The notes beneath the pieces are model-generated. The model was given only the letters and a program-made list of their open reading frames with translations. It ran no database searches and was not told the origin of the DNA. Positions 51,478 through 59,660 of a stretch of 64,000 nt of DNA are shown one piece after another; the first letter of the stretch is position 1, and the number at the start of each line of letters is the position of its first letter. This DNA is from Streptomyces sp. BK340 (GTDB lineage Bacteria > Actinomycetota > Actinomycetes > Streptomycetales > Streptomycetaceae), in assembly GCF_007827595.1 (NCBI RefSeq), contig NZ_VISR01000039.1:1-64000 (forward strand), read 5' to 3'. Position numbers and translations under genes: made by a program.

Positions 51478-52125
51478 TCAGGGGTTCCCGGTCCGGTGGG
51501 ACGGGGTGGGAGCTTCGATGTCGTCGATGCGGAAGCGCAGCCCGTTCACCACGCCGACCACGCCGTCGAGGCGCCAGACGGTGTGAACGAGCTCCGGTAC
51601 CTGGCTCCGCGCTTCCACCCGGCCCTCAAGGGTGACGACACCGTCGCGGACACGGACCTGGACGGCGTCGGACGGCAGGTTCAGCGCGGTGACGACGATC
51701 TCCTCGGTCACCTGGCGGCGGATGTCGTCGTCCGCGCGCAGGAAGACCCGCAACAGGTCGCGACGGGTGGCGATGCCGATGAGGCGGTCGGCCTCGTCGA
51801 CCACCGGCAGCCGCTCGACCCCGCGGCGCTCCATGAGCCGGGCGGCGTCCGGCACGGTCTGCTCGGGGTGCACGGTGATGGCGGGGCTCGACATCACGTC
51901 GCCCGCTGTTACGGCGGGCGGCGGAGCAAGGCCGTCCCGGTGTGCCTGGCAGCGCATCAGGTCGCTGCGGGACAGGACGCCGAGGACCTTGTCGTCGGCG
52001 TCGACCACCGGCAGTCCGCTGATCCGGTGATGGTCGAGCAGTCGCACGACCTCCTTGAACGGGGTCGTCCGGCGGGCGTGCACGACGTCTGTGGTCATCA
52101 TCTCGCCGACGACATGGGCGATCAC
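51478..52125 (-). CDS. CBS-BON domain protein
   Basis: A 215-residue protein with two CBS domains (about 7-60, MMTTDVVHARRTTPFKEVVR; 75-130, VMSSPAITVHPEQTVPDAAR) and a C-terminal BON domain (about 138-203, VQVRVRDGVVTLEGRVEARS). It is shorter than the 43.5 kb paralogue because the linker between the CBS domains is reduced. An energy-sensing role by adenine nucleotide binding is inferred from the family. It follows the HPF-like gene by 47 bases on the same strand, so they are probably one transcript driven by the box at 52.6 kb. Confidence 0.88.
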   Translation of the reverse strand: MIAHVVGEMMTTDVVHARRTTPFKEVVRLLDHHRISGLPVVDADDKVLGVLSRSDLMRCQAHRDGLAPPPAVTAGDVMSSPAITVHPEQTVPDAARLMERRGVERLPVVDEADRLIGIATRRDLLRVFLRADDDIRRQVTEEIVVTALNLPSDAVQVRVRDGVVTLEGRVEARSQVPELVHTVWRLDGVVGVVNGLRFRIDDIEAPTPSHRTGNP

Positions 52126-52172
52126 GGCGCATCTCCTTCACTGGTGCGGGCCGGGCGGGCGGCCTGTGACGC

Positions 52173-52556
52173 CTACTTCTGCGGGCCGCCGCGCCACGGG
52201 GGCGGCGCGGCCGTCCGGCGGGTGGTGTCGCCTCGGTGGGCGACGCGTTCGGTGGCGGAGCGCAGCCGGTCGTGGAGCCCGTCGGCGAGTTCGCGGGCGC
52301 TCGCCTCGTGGACTTGGACGACGACGGGTTCGGTGCCGACCCGGATGTCGCTGCGGCCGGACCATGGCGGTTCGACGTGGTGGGCCGAGGCCCGCTGTAC
52401 GCGCACCTCACCGCTCACGGGCGGCAGGCCGGGCCGTTCGAGGGCGGCAGCGACCTTCTCGCGCAGGTAGGCCAGGGACTCCTCGTCCACCTCCCCGCCG
52501 GCGCGGACCCGCACCGCGGCGGTGGTCTCACGGGCACCGTTGTGCTCGGCAGTCAT
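52173..52556 (-). CDS. HPF/RaiA-like ribosome-associated protein, copy 2
   Basis: A 127-residue paralogue of the protein at 24.7 kb. The shared order is strand-helix (TTAAVRVRAGGEVDEESLAY, LREKVAAALERPG), strands (VSGEVRVQRASAHH; IRVGTEPVVVQVHE), helix (ARELADGLHDRLRSATERVA) and the same tail TAAPPPWRGGPQK. The ATG at 52556 has AGGGAGTGGAG upstream; a GTG nine bases earlier is less likely. The HPF/S30AE-like call rests on fold pattern and context, so moderate caution is needed. It heads a two-gene unit with the CBS-BON gene. Confidence 0.7.
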   Translation of the reverse strand: MTAEHNGARETTAAVRVRAGGEVDEESLAYLREKVAAALERPGLPPVSGEVRVQRASAHHVEPPWSGRSDIRVGTEPVVVQVHEASARELADGLHDRLRSATERVAHRGDTTRRTAAPPPWRGGPQK

Positions 52557-52621
52557 GTACTCCACTCCCTGCGATCGTTCTCTGACATCTCAAGGCTGCC
52601 GCGTTCGCCGCTTTCACCCCA

Positions 52622-52635
52622 GGGGCGACCAGCCC
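52622..52635. promoter_or_regulatory. DevR-like box upstream of HPF-like copy 2
   Basis: GGGGCGACCAGCCC lies 65 bases upstream of the ATG at 52556, in the gap between the PPDK stop and the HPF-like gene, both on the reverse strand. Confidence 0.45.
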
Positions 52636-52687
52636 GGGAGGGTGGAGCGGTCGGCCCCGGCCCGGGGGGCCGAGCGGCCCGCCCTCG

Positions 52688-55384
52688 TCACCTGCTGTCG
52701 CTGCCCCCGGTCTTCTCCAGCGCCGCCCGGCCTGCCTCCAGTCGCGCCACCGGCACGCGGAACGGCGAGCAGGAGACGTAGTCCAGGCCGGCGGTGTGGA
52801 AGAAGTGCAACGAGTCGGGGTCGCCGCCGTGCTCGCCGCACACCCCGATCTTGAGGTCCGGGCGGGTGGCACGGCCCTCGGCGACCGCTACGCCCACCAG
52901 GCGGCCGACCCCCTCGCGGTCGAGGGTCTCGAAGGGCGAGGTGGGGAAGACGCCCTTGTCGAGGTATGCGGAGAAGAACTCCGCCTCGACGTCGTCCCGC
53001 GAGAAGCCCCAGGTGGTCTGGGTGAGGTCGTTGGTGCCGAAGGAGAAGAACTCGGCCTCCTCCGCGATCCGGCCCGCTGTCAGCGCTGCCCTCGGCAGCT
53101 CGATCATGGTGCCGACCGGGCAGTCGACGCAGACGCCGGCTGCCCGGGAGACCTCGGCCAGTACCCGCTGCACCTCATCACGCACGAGCCGGAGTTCACG
53201 GACGTCACCGACGAGCGGGACCATGATCTCCGCCTTGGGCGTGCCACCGGCCAGCAGGCGCTCGGCCACGGCCTCACCGATCGCCCGGACCTGCATGGCC
53301 ACGAGGCCGGGAACCACCAGTCCCAGGCGCACACCGCGCAGCCCGAGCATCGGGTTCTCCTCGTGCATGCGGTTCACGGCACTGAGCAGTTCGACGTCGT
53401 GCGGGTCCGGCTGCTCTCCGCGGGCCTGGGCGGAGGCGATGCGCACCGCCAGTTCGGTGTGGTCGGGCAGGAACTCGTGCAGCGGCGGGTCGAGGAGCCG
53501 GATGGTGACGGGCAGACCGTCCATGGCCTCCAGGATGCCGGTGAAGTCCTCCCGCTGAAGGGGCAGGAGCTCTGACAGGGCACGGTCGCGTTCGGCGTCC
53601 GTGCCGGCCAGGATCATCTGCTCGACCAGCTTGCGGCGCTCGCCGAGGAACATGTGCTCGGTGCGGCACAGTCCGACACCCTGCGCTCCGAACCGGCGGG
53701 CCCGTGCGGCATCTTCCGGGGTGTCGGCGTTGGCGCGCACCTCCAGACGCCGCACGCTGTCGGCGCGGGCCAGGGCCCGGGCCACCGCGTCGACCACGCC
53801 CTCGGCGTCCGCCTCGCCAGAGCCGTCCTCCAGATGCCGGATGACCGCCGAGTCCATCAGCGGTACCGCTCCCGCGTACACCGCTCCGGCGGAGCCGTCC
53901 ACGGAGACGACGGTGCCTTCCTCGACCACGGTGCCGTCCGCCGCGGTGAGGCGCCGGGCGTCGGTGTCGACGGCGAGTTCCTCGGCGCCGCACACACAGA
54001 CCTTGCCCATGCCGCGGGCGACGACGGCGGCGTGGCTGGTCTTGCCACCCCGACTGGTGAGGACCGCCTGGGAGGCGATCATGCCGGGCAGGTCGTCGGG
54101 GGTGGTCTCCTGGCGGACGAGGACGACCTTCTCGCCGGCGGCGGCGCGCCGTACCGCCTGGGCGGAGTCGAAGACCACGGCCCCGACCGCCGCACCAGGT
54201 GAGGCCGGGACACCGTGGGCAAGTGCGGTACGGGTGGCGGAAGTGTCGAACCGCGGGAACATCAGCCGGGCCAGGCCCTCGCCGCTCACCCGCGCCAGCG
54301 CCTCGTCCGGGGTGATGAGCCCCTCATCGGCCAGCTGGGCGGCGAGGACGAAGGCGGCCTCGGCGGTGCGCTTGCCGACCCGGGTCTGCAGCATCCACAG
54401 CCGGCCGCGCTCGATGGTGAACTCAATGTCGCACAGATCCCGGTAGTGCTCCTCCAACGCCCGCATGTGGTCTCGCAGTTGTGCGTACGACGTCGGGTCC
54501 AGGCGTTCAAGGTCGGCCAGCGGGACGGTGTTGCGGATGCCGGCGACGACGTCCTCGCCCTGGGCGTTCGGCAGGTAGTCGCCGTACAGGCCGGGCCGGC
54601 CGGTGGCCGGGTCGCGGGTGAAGGCGACGCCGCTGCCGGAGTCGGAGCCCAGGTTGCCGAAGACCATCGTCTGCACATTGACGGCGGTGCCCAGGTCGTC
54701 GGGGATGTGCTCGCGGCGCCGGTAGAGACGGGCGCGCTCGCCGTTCCAGGACTCGAACACGGCCAGGACCGCGCGGTGCAGCTGCTCGGCGGTGGACTGC
54801 GGGAAGTAGTCCCCCGTCTCCTGCCGGATGAGGTTCTTGTGGGTCTCGACCAGTTCGGCCAGGTCGGATGCCGTCAGGTGCAGGTCGTCCTTGACGCCGC
54901 GCAGGTCCTTGAGGAGGGCGAGGGACCGTTCGAAGAGGGAGGAGTCGACCCCCATGACCGTGCTGCCGAACATCTGGACGAGGCGGCGGTAGGAGTCCCA
55001 GGCGAAGCGTTCGCTGCCGGAGACCCTGGCCAGACCGAGGACGGACTCGTCGTTGAGGCCGATGTCGAGAATCGTCTCCATCATGCCGGGCATGGAGAAC
55101 TTCGCTCCGGAGCGGACGGACAGCAGCAGCGGGTCGTCCGGCTGCCCCAGAACCCGGCCGGCGGACGCTTCGAGCGCCGACAGATGTGCGGAGACCTCAT
55201 CCCACAGGCCCGCGGGTTCGCTGCCCGTTTCCAGGAAGGCGCGGCACGCCTCGGTGGTGACGGTGAATCCCGGCGGTACGGGGAGCCCGAGGCGGGTCAT
55301 CTCCGCCAGGTTCGATCCCTTTCCACCGAGGAGACCGGCCATGCCACGGTCACCCTCGGTGAAGTCGTACACGTAACGGACCAT
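52688..55384 (-). CDS. ppdK: Pyruvate, phosphate dikinase
   Basis: Interconverts pyruvate + ATP + phosphate with PEP + AMP + pyrophosphate; in the catabolic direction it can raise ATP yield from PEP using pyrophosphate. The 898-residue protein is full length. The N-terminal nucleotide-binding domain has LLGGKGSNLAEMTRLGLPVP and SVRSGAKFSMPGMMETILDI. The central swivelling domain has phospho-acceptor His451 and regulatory Thr449 (RGGKTSHAAVVARG). The C-terminal barrel has LCRTEHMFL, SFGTNDLTQTTWGFSRDD and KIGVCGEHGGDP. Three motif boxes lie within 150 bases upstream. A dead fragment of a second copy is at 46.4 kb. Confidence 0.95.
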   Translation of the reverse strand: MVRYVYDFTEGDRGMAGLLGGKGSNLAEMTRLGLPVPPGFTVTTEACRAFLETGSEPAGLWDEVSAHLSALEASAGRVLGQPDDPLLLSVRSGAKFSMPGMMETILDIGLNDESVLGLARVSGSERFAWDSYRRLVQMFGSTVMGVDSSLFERSLALLKDLRGVKDDLHLTASDLAELVETHKNLIRQETGDYFPQSTAEQLHRAVLAVFESWNGERARLYRRREHIPDDLGTAVNVQTMVFGNLGSDSGSGVAFTRDPATGRPGLYGDYLPNAQGEDVVAGIRNTVPLADLERLDPTSYAQLRDHMRALEEHYRDLCDIEFTIERGRLWMLQTRVGKRTAEAAFVLAAQLADEGLITPDEALARVSGEGLARLMFPRFDTSATRTALAHGVPASPGAAVGAVVFDSAQAVRRAAAGEKVVLVRQETTPDDLPGMIASQAVLTSRGGKTSHAAVVARGMGKVCVCGAEELAVDTDARRLTAADGTVVEEGTVVSVDGSAGAVYAGAVPLMDSAVIRHLEDGSGEADAEGVVDAVARALARADSVRRLEVRANADTPEDAARARRFGAQGVGLCRTEHMFLGERRKLVEQMILAGTDAERDRALSELLPLQREDFTGILEAMDGLPVTIRLLDPPLHEFLPDHTELAVRIASAQARGEQPDPHDVELLSAVNRMHEENPMLGLRGVRLGLVVPGLVAMQVRAIGEAVAERLLAGGTPKAEIMVPLVGDVRELRLVRDEVQRVLAEVSRAAGVCVDCPVGTMIELPRAALTAGRIAEEAEFFSFGTNDLTQTTWGFSRDDVEAEFFSAYLDKGVFPTSPFETLDREGVGRLVGVAVAEGRATRPDLKIGVCGEHGGDPDSLHFFHTAGLDYVSCSPFRVPVARLEAGRAALEKTGGSDSR

Positions 55385-55726
55385 GACGCGGCGCTCCTCA
55401 AGCGTTGGGGGCGTGATGTCTCCAGCGTCGGACGGGGGGCGGATCCGGCGCGAGGTGCCGGCCGTCCCGCGTGAGGGACCGTTGGGCCCGGATGCGGGCT
55501 TGACGTTGCGAAGGGACCATCGGTGCCCCGACGGGGCGTTACGGCCCGTCGACCACCAGCACGGCCGGGACGAGGCTGAACGTCATCCGCATACAGCGAT
55601 CAGGGAGGGGGACACGTGATGTCGCATCACATCGTGGAGTGGTTCACGACTTCCGGCCCGCCCCGGTTCCATCCGTGCCCCTGGTGTCCGCGGCTTCGGA
55701 GGGGCCGCCCCCCCCGCCCCGAGGCC
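55385..55726. promoter_or_regulatory. ppdK promoter region with three DevR-like boxes
   Basis: Three boxes are present: GTGCCGGCCGTCCC (55455-55468), GGGACCGTTGGGCCC (55475-55489) and GGGACCATCGGTGCCC (55513-55528), between 71 and 144 bases from the ppdK ATG. The last is nearly the same as the adhE box. The right part leads into a decayed USP gene and shows no intact ORF. Confidence 0.6.
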
Positions 55727-55991
55727 ACAGGCCCAGGCGCTGGCGGACGAGGAGCGCACCGTGACCGCGGTGCTGCGCCCTTGGCGCCGGAAGTACCCCA
55801 ACGTCCCCATGGCCGCGACGGTAACCGAGGGACGCGGCGCGGTTGTTCTGATGCGGGCCGCCCGGGACGCGGGCCTCCTGGTGGTGGGCCGCCGTGGCAT
55901 CGAACACCAGATCGGCGTGCACACGGAGGCCCGTCACGCACGCCGCCCTGCACCACGTCGGATGCGCTGTTGCTGTGGTTCCGCACGACTG
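55727..55991 (+). pseudogene. Universal stress protein C-terminal fragment, frameshifted
   Basis: Forward frames read EERTVTAVLRPWRRKYPNVP and LMRAARDAGLLVVGRRGIEH, the second Usp domain. After a shift near 55925 they read VTHAALHHVGCAVAVVPHD and a stop, the normal end. Domain 1 is missing. The match to the intact copies (VLRPWRQKYPDVEV at 36.3 kb) shows its origin as a paralogue. Confidence 0.75.
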
Positions 55992-56010
55992 ACACCGCCG
56001 CACCACGCCG

Positions 56011-56024
56011 GGGCCGAAGGTCCC
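56011..56024 (+). promoter_or_regulatory. DevR-like box upstream of pyruvate formate-lyase
   Basis: GGGCCGAAGGTCCC lies 111 bases upstream of the ATG at 56135. A second, poorer match (GGGACCCAACGGGAT) begins at 56033. Confidence 0.55.
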
Positions 56025-56134
56025 GGCCGGCCGGGACCCAACGGGATCGCCCGATGCCCTGTCCGGCACTCCCCGCCGCGGACCCCCACGACGAGCATCG
56101 ACAGTGACGAGACTGTCCGACGAGAGGACCTGTG

Positions 56135-58393
56135 ATGACCGCGACGATGACGACCGGCCCCCTGACCGCCGACACCTGGCGGCAGTTCGCCGGGAGCGGG
56201 TGGCGTCAGCGCATCGACGTACGCGACTTCATCCAGGCCAACTACACCCCCTACGAGGGTGACGCCTCCTTCCTGACCGGCCCCACCGACCGCACCCGTG
56301 CGGTCTGGGAGAAGGTCAGCGCGCTGTTCCCGGAGGAGCGGCGCAAGGGCATCCTCGATGTCGACGCCGCCACCCCCTCCACCATCACCTCGCACGCCCC
56401 CGGCTATATCGACCGCGATCGCGAGCTGGTTGTCGGTCTGCAGACCGACGCCCCCCTCAAGCGCTCGATCATGCCCAACGGCGGCCTGCGCATGGTGGAG
56501 AACGGGCTGAAGGCGTACGGCTTCGAGCCCGCCCCGTTCGTGACGAAGGTGTTCGACACCTACCGCAAGACTCACAACTCGGGTGTCTTCGACGCCTATA
56601 CCCCCGCCATGCGCGCCGCCCGCAAGGTCGGCATCATCACCGGCCTGCCCGACGCCTACGGCCGCGGCCGGATCATAGGCGACTACCGCCGGGTCGCCCT
56701 CTACGGCACCGACCGGCTCACCGAGGCCAAACGCGCCGAACGCGCCCTGCTGGACGCCCGGCCGTCCACCGCCGACGTCGTCCGCGACCGCGAGGAACTC
56801 GCCGAGCAGATCCGGGCGCTGGGCGAGTTGGCCGAGATGGCCGCGTCCTACGGATGCGACGTCACCCGGCCCGCGGCCACCGCGCACGAGGCGGTCCAAT
56901 GGCTCTACCTCGGCTTCCTGGCCGCGGTGAAGGAGCAGAACGGCGCCGCCATGTCACTGGGCCGCACCTCCACCTTCCTGGACGTCTACCTCCAGCGGGA
57001 CCTGGACGAAGGGCTCCTCGACGAGTCCCGCGCCCAGGAGCTGATCGACGACTTCGTCATCAAACTCCGCATCGTGCGCTTCCTGCGCACCCCCGAGTAC
57101 GACGCCCTGTTCTCCGGCGACCCCACCTGGGTCACGGAGTCCATAGGCGGCATCGGCGCCGACGGCCGCCCACTGGTCACCCGCACCTCCTTCCGCTTCC
57201 TGCAGACCCTCTACAACCTCGGCCCGGCCCCGGAACCGAACCTCACCGTCCTGTGGTCGCCCCGACTGCCCGTCGGCTTCAAGGAGTTCTGCGCTCAGGT
57301 GTCCATCGACACCAGCTCCATCCAGTACGAGTCCGACGACCTGATGCGCCCGCGCACCGGCGACGACACCGCCATCGCCTGCTGCGTCTCCGCCATGGCG
57401 GTCGGCAAGCAGATGCAGTTCTTCGGCGCGCGCGTCAACCTCGCCAAGGCCCTGCTGTACGCCGTCAACGGCGGCCGGGACGAGATGACCGGCGACCAGA
57501 TCACCCCGGAGATGCCCCCGCTGACCGGCGAGTACCTGGACTTCGACGAGTTGTCGGTCGCCTACGACCGCGTCCTGGACTGGCTGGCCCAGACCTACGT
57601 CGACGCGCTCAACGTCATCCACTACATGCACGACAAATATGCCTACGAGCGCATCGAGATGGCTCTGCACGATCATCCCGTGCACCGGTTCATGGCCTGC
57701 GGCATCGCCGGCCTCTCGGTCACCGTCGACAGCCTCTCCGCCGTCAAGCACGCCCGCGTGAAGGTCATCCGTGACGCGACCGGACTCGCGGTGGACTTCC
57801 ATACCGAGGGGGACTTCCCTGCGTACGGCAACAACGACGACCGTGCCGACGCCCTCGCCGTCGACCTGGTGGAGTCGTTCATGGCGAAGGTGCGCAGGCA
57901 CCCGACCTACCGCGACGCCGAGCACACTCAGTCGGTGCTGACCATCACCTCGAACGTGGTGTACGGCAAGCACACCGGCAACACCCCCGACGGCCGCCGC
58001 GCCGGACAGCCCTTCGCCCCCGGCGCCAACCCGATGAACGGCCGTGACAGGCACGGTGTGGCCGCCTCCGCCCTCTCGGTGGCGAAACTCCCCTACGAGG
58101 CCGCCCGCGACGGCATTTCCCTGACCACCACCATCACCCCGGAAGGACTCGGTCACGTTCCCGGGGAGCGGGCCGGTCACCTGGTCGGCATCCTCGACGC
58201 CTACATGGCTTCGGGCGGTTTCCACATGAACGTCAACGTGCTGGACCGCGCCGTGCTGGAGGACGCCATGGAGCATCCGGAGAAGTACCCGGCGCTGACG
58301 ATCAGGGTCTCCGGCTACGCCGTGAACTTCGTCCGCCTGACCCGCGAGCAGCAGCTCGACGTGATCAGCCGCACATTCCACGGATCGCTGTGA
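56135..58393 (+). CDS. pflB: Pyruvate formate-lyase (formate C-acetyltransferase)
   Basis: Glycyl-radical enzyme converting pyruvate + CoA to acetyl-CoA + formate without NADH. The 752-residue protein is full length. The adjacent catalytic cysteines are Cys416-Cys417 (DTAIACCVSAMAVG), and the radical glycine is Gly727 in RVSGYAVNFVRLTREQQLDV, 25 residues from the end as in E. coli PflB. HNSGVFDAYTPAMRAARKVG and MPNGGLRMVENGLKAYGFEP are also typical. The ATG at 56135 was chosen with GAGAGGACC upstream; a GTG three bases earlier would add one residue. The stop overlaps the activase start (GTGA). Such an oxygen-labile enzyme is unexpected in an aerobic actinomycete. Confidence 0.95.
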   Translation: MTATMTTGPLTADTWRQFAGSGWRQRIDVRDFIQANYTPYEGDASFLTGPTDRTRAVWEKVSALFPEERRKGILDVDAATPSTITSHAPGYIDRDRELVVGLQTDAPLKRSIMPNGGLRMVENGLKAYGFEPAPFVTKVFDTYRKTHNSGVFDAYTPAMRAARKVGIITGLPDAYGRGRIIGDYRRVALYGTDRLTEAKRAERALLDARPSTADVVRDREELAEQIRALGELAEMAASYGCDVTRPAATAHEAVQWLYLGFLAAVKEQNGAAMSLGRTSTFLDVYLQRDLDEGLLDESRAQELIDDFVIKLRIVRFLRTPEYDALFSGDPTWVTESIGGIGADGRPLVTRTSFRFLQTLYNLGPAPEPNLTVLWSPRLPVGFKEFCAQVSIDTSSIQYESDDLMRPRTGDDTAIACCVSAMAVGKQMQFFGARVNLAKALLYAVNGGRDEMTGDQITPEMPPLTGEYLDFDELSVAYDRVLDWLAQTYVDALNVIHYMHDKYAYERIEMALHDHPVHRFMACGIAGLSVTVDSLSAVKHARVKVIRDATGLAVDFHTEGDFPAYGNNDDRADALAVDLVESFMAKVRRHPTYRDAEHTQSVLTITSNVVYGKHTGNTPDGRRAGQPFAPGANPMNGRDRHGVAASALSVAKLPYEAARDGISLTTTITPEGLGHVPGERAGHLVGILDAYMASGGFHMNVNVLDRAVLEDAMEHPEKYPALTIRVSGYAVNFVRLTREQQLDVISRTFHGSL

Positions 58394-59151
58394 GCGTCAT
58401 GTCCCCGGCCATGGCATCGGGATCGGTCACCGGCCGGATCCACTCCTGGGACCTGTCCACCGGCGTGGACGGCCCCGGGACCCGGTTCGTCCTCTTCGTC
58501 AGCGGCTGCCCCCTGCGCTGCCTCTACTGCGCCAACCCCGACACCTGGCACCTGCGCGACGGCCGGGAGGCCACCGTCGACGAGGTGATGGAGGAGATCG
58601 ACAAGTACCGGAACTTCCTCGTCACGGCCGGCGGGGGAGTGACCCTCACCGGCGGCGAACCCCTGCTCCAGCCGGCCTTCACCGGAGCGGTCCTGCGCCG
58701 TTGCAGGGAGGCCGGCCTGCACACCGCTCTCGACACCTCCGGTCTCCTCGGCGCCCGCGCCACCGACGGCCTGCTCGCCGCCACCGACCTGGTGCTGCTG
58801 GACATCAAATCCTTCGACGTCACGACCTACCGAAAGCTGACCGGCGGCGCCCTCGCCCCCACCCTGAACTTCGCCACCCGCCTCGAACGGCTGGGCAAGC
58901 GCGTGTGGATCAGGTACGTCCTGGTGCCCGGCTGGACCGACGACGAGGACGCCGTCGACGGACTCGCCGGATTCCTCTCCGGCCTCGACTGCGTGGAACG
59001 GGTCGACATCCTTCCGTTCCACAAGCTCGGCACCGCCAAGTACGACGCCCTGGGCATCCCCTTCCCCCTGCGTGACACACCGGTTCCCGACAGGGCGCTG
59101 GTGGACCGGGTACGGGGCCAGTTCCGTGAGCGCGGCCTCGTGGCCCACTGA
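58390..59151 (+). CDS. pflA: Pyruvate formate-lyase activating enzyme (radical SAM)
   Basis: Generates the glycyl radical on PFL using S-adenosylmethionine and a [4Fe-4S] cluster. The 253-residue protein has the cluster motif Cys40-x3-Cys44-x2-Cys47 (GCPLRCLYCANPDTW), the SAM-binding GGVTLTGGEPLLQPAF, the strand LLDIKSFD and the PFL-activase C-terminus RVDILPFHKLGTAKYDALGI. The GTG start at 58390 overlaps the pfl stop by four bases, so synthesis is coupled. It needs a low-potential reductant; the flavodoxin-like protein at 44.2 kb is a candidate only by co-occurrence. Confidence 0.95.
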   Translation: MSVMSPAMASGSVTGRIHSWDLSTGVDGPGTRFVLFVSGCPLRCLYCANPDTWHLRDGREATVDEVMEEIDKYRNFLVTAGGGVTLTGGEPLLQPAFTGAVLRRCREAGLHTALDTSGLLGARATDGLLAATDLVLLDIKSFDVTTYRKLTGGALAPTLNFATRLERLGKRVWIRYVLVPGWTDDEDAVDGLAGFLSGLDCVERVDILPFHKLGTAKYDALGIPFPLRDTPVPDRALVDRVRGQFRERGLVAH

Positions 59152-59165
59152 CGCAGGCGAAATGG

Positions 59166-59179
59166 AGGCCGACCGGCCC
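59166..59179 (+). promoter_or_regulatory. DevR-like box downstream of pflA
   Basis: AGGCC-GACC-GGCCC lies 15 bases after the pflA stop and upstream of the gap remnant. It has the same GACC centre as the boxes at 25.3 and 40.7 kb. Confidence 0.45.
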
Positions 59180-59379
59180 TGGACCTCGGCCATCCTGGAA
59201 AGAATGGATTCCGACACAGACCGAGGCTGGGCCGACACCGCTGGGTCGCGGAGCGGACCGTGTCCTGGCTGTCCGGCTGCCGAAGCCTCCACCCCCGTTA
59301 CGAGCGCAAGCCGGAACACTTCCTCGCCTTCACCGCCATCGCCGCGCCCCTCATATGTCATCGCCGGCTTACCAAGTGA

Positions 59380-59544
59380 AATAGACGTGGTCGGCGACCC
59401 CGCCTCGTGCGTCCTGGACGCCCCGCTCACCCAGACGCACGGCGACCTGGCAAGCTCCTCGGTGGTATCACAACGAATGGGGCTGCACGAACCGCCTGCT
59501 CGACCTCACTTCGTACATAGCGACCCGGCTGCCCCGGAGTTGAC
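59380..59544 (+). pseudogene. gap: GAPDH (gap) C-terminal remnant
   Basis: Forward frames read EIDVVGDPASCVLDAPLTQT then HGDLA, and after a shift near 59455 WYHNEWGCTNRLLDLTSYIA, TRLP and a stop. This parallels the intact GAPDH end at 40.2 kb (DVIGDPASCVLDAALTQANG; WYDNEWGYTNRLLDL). The catalytic domain with the active cysteine is missing. Confidence 0.78.
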
Positions 59545-59660
59545 GGCTCCGGCCGACCGCGCGGTCTCGCTGATCCCTTATCGTCTCCATGTTCGAGCCG
59601 CTACCGTGGCAGGTGCACGGGTAAGGCTGCGGCATGCGGTGAGGCGTTGGAGGAACAGCG

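Noticed and set aside
56954..58381. 475-codon reverse-strand frame opposite pyruvate formate-lyase
   Set aside because: Antisense to the catalytic core of PFL; no start signal or domain.
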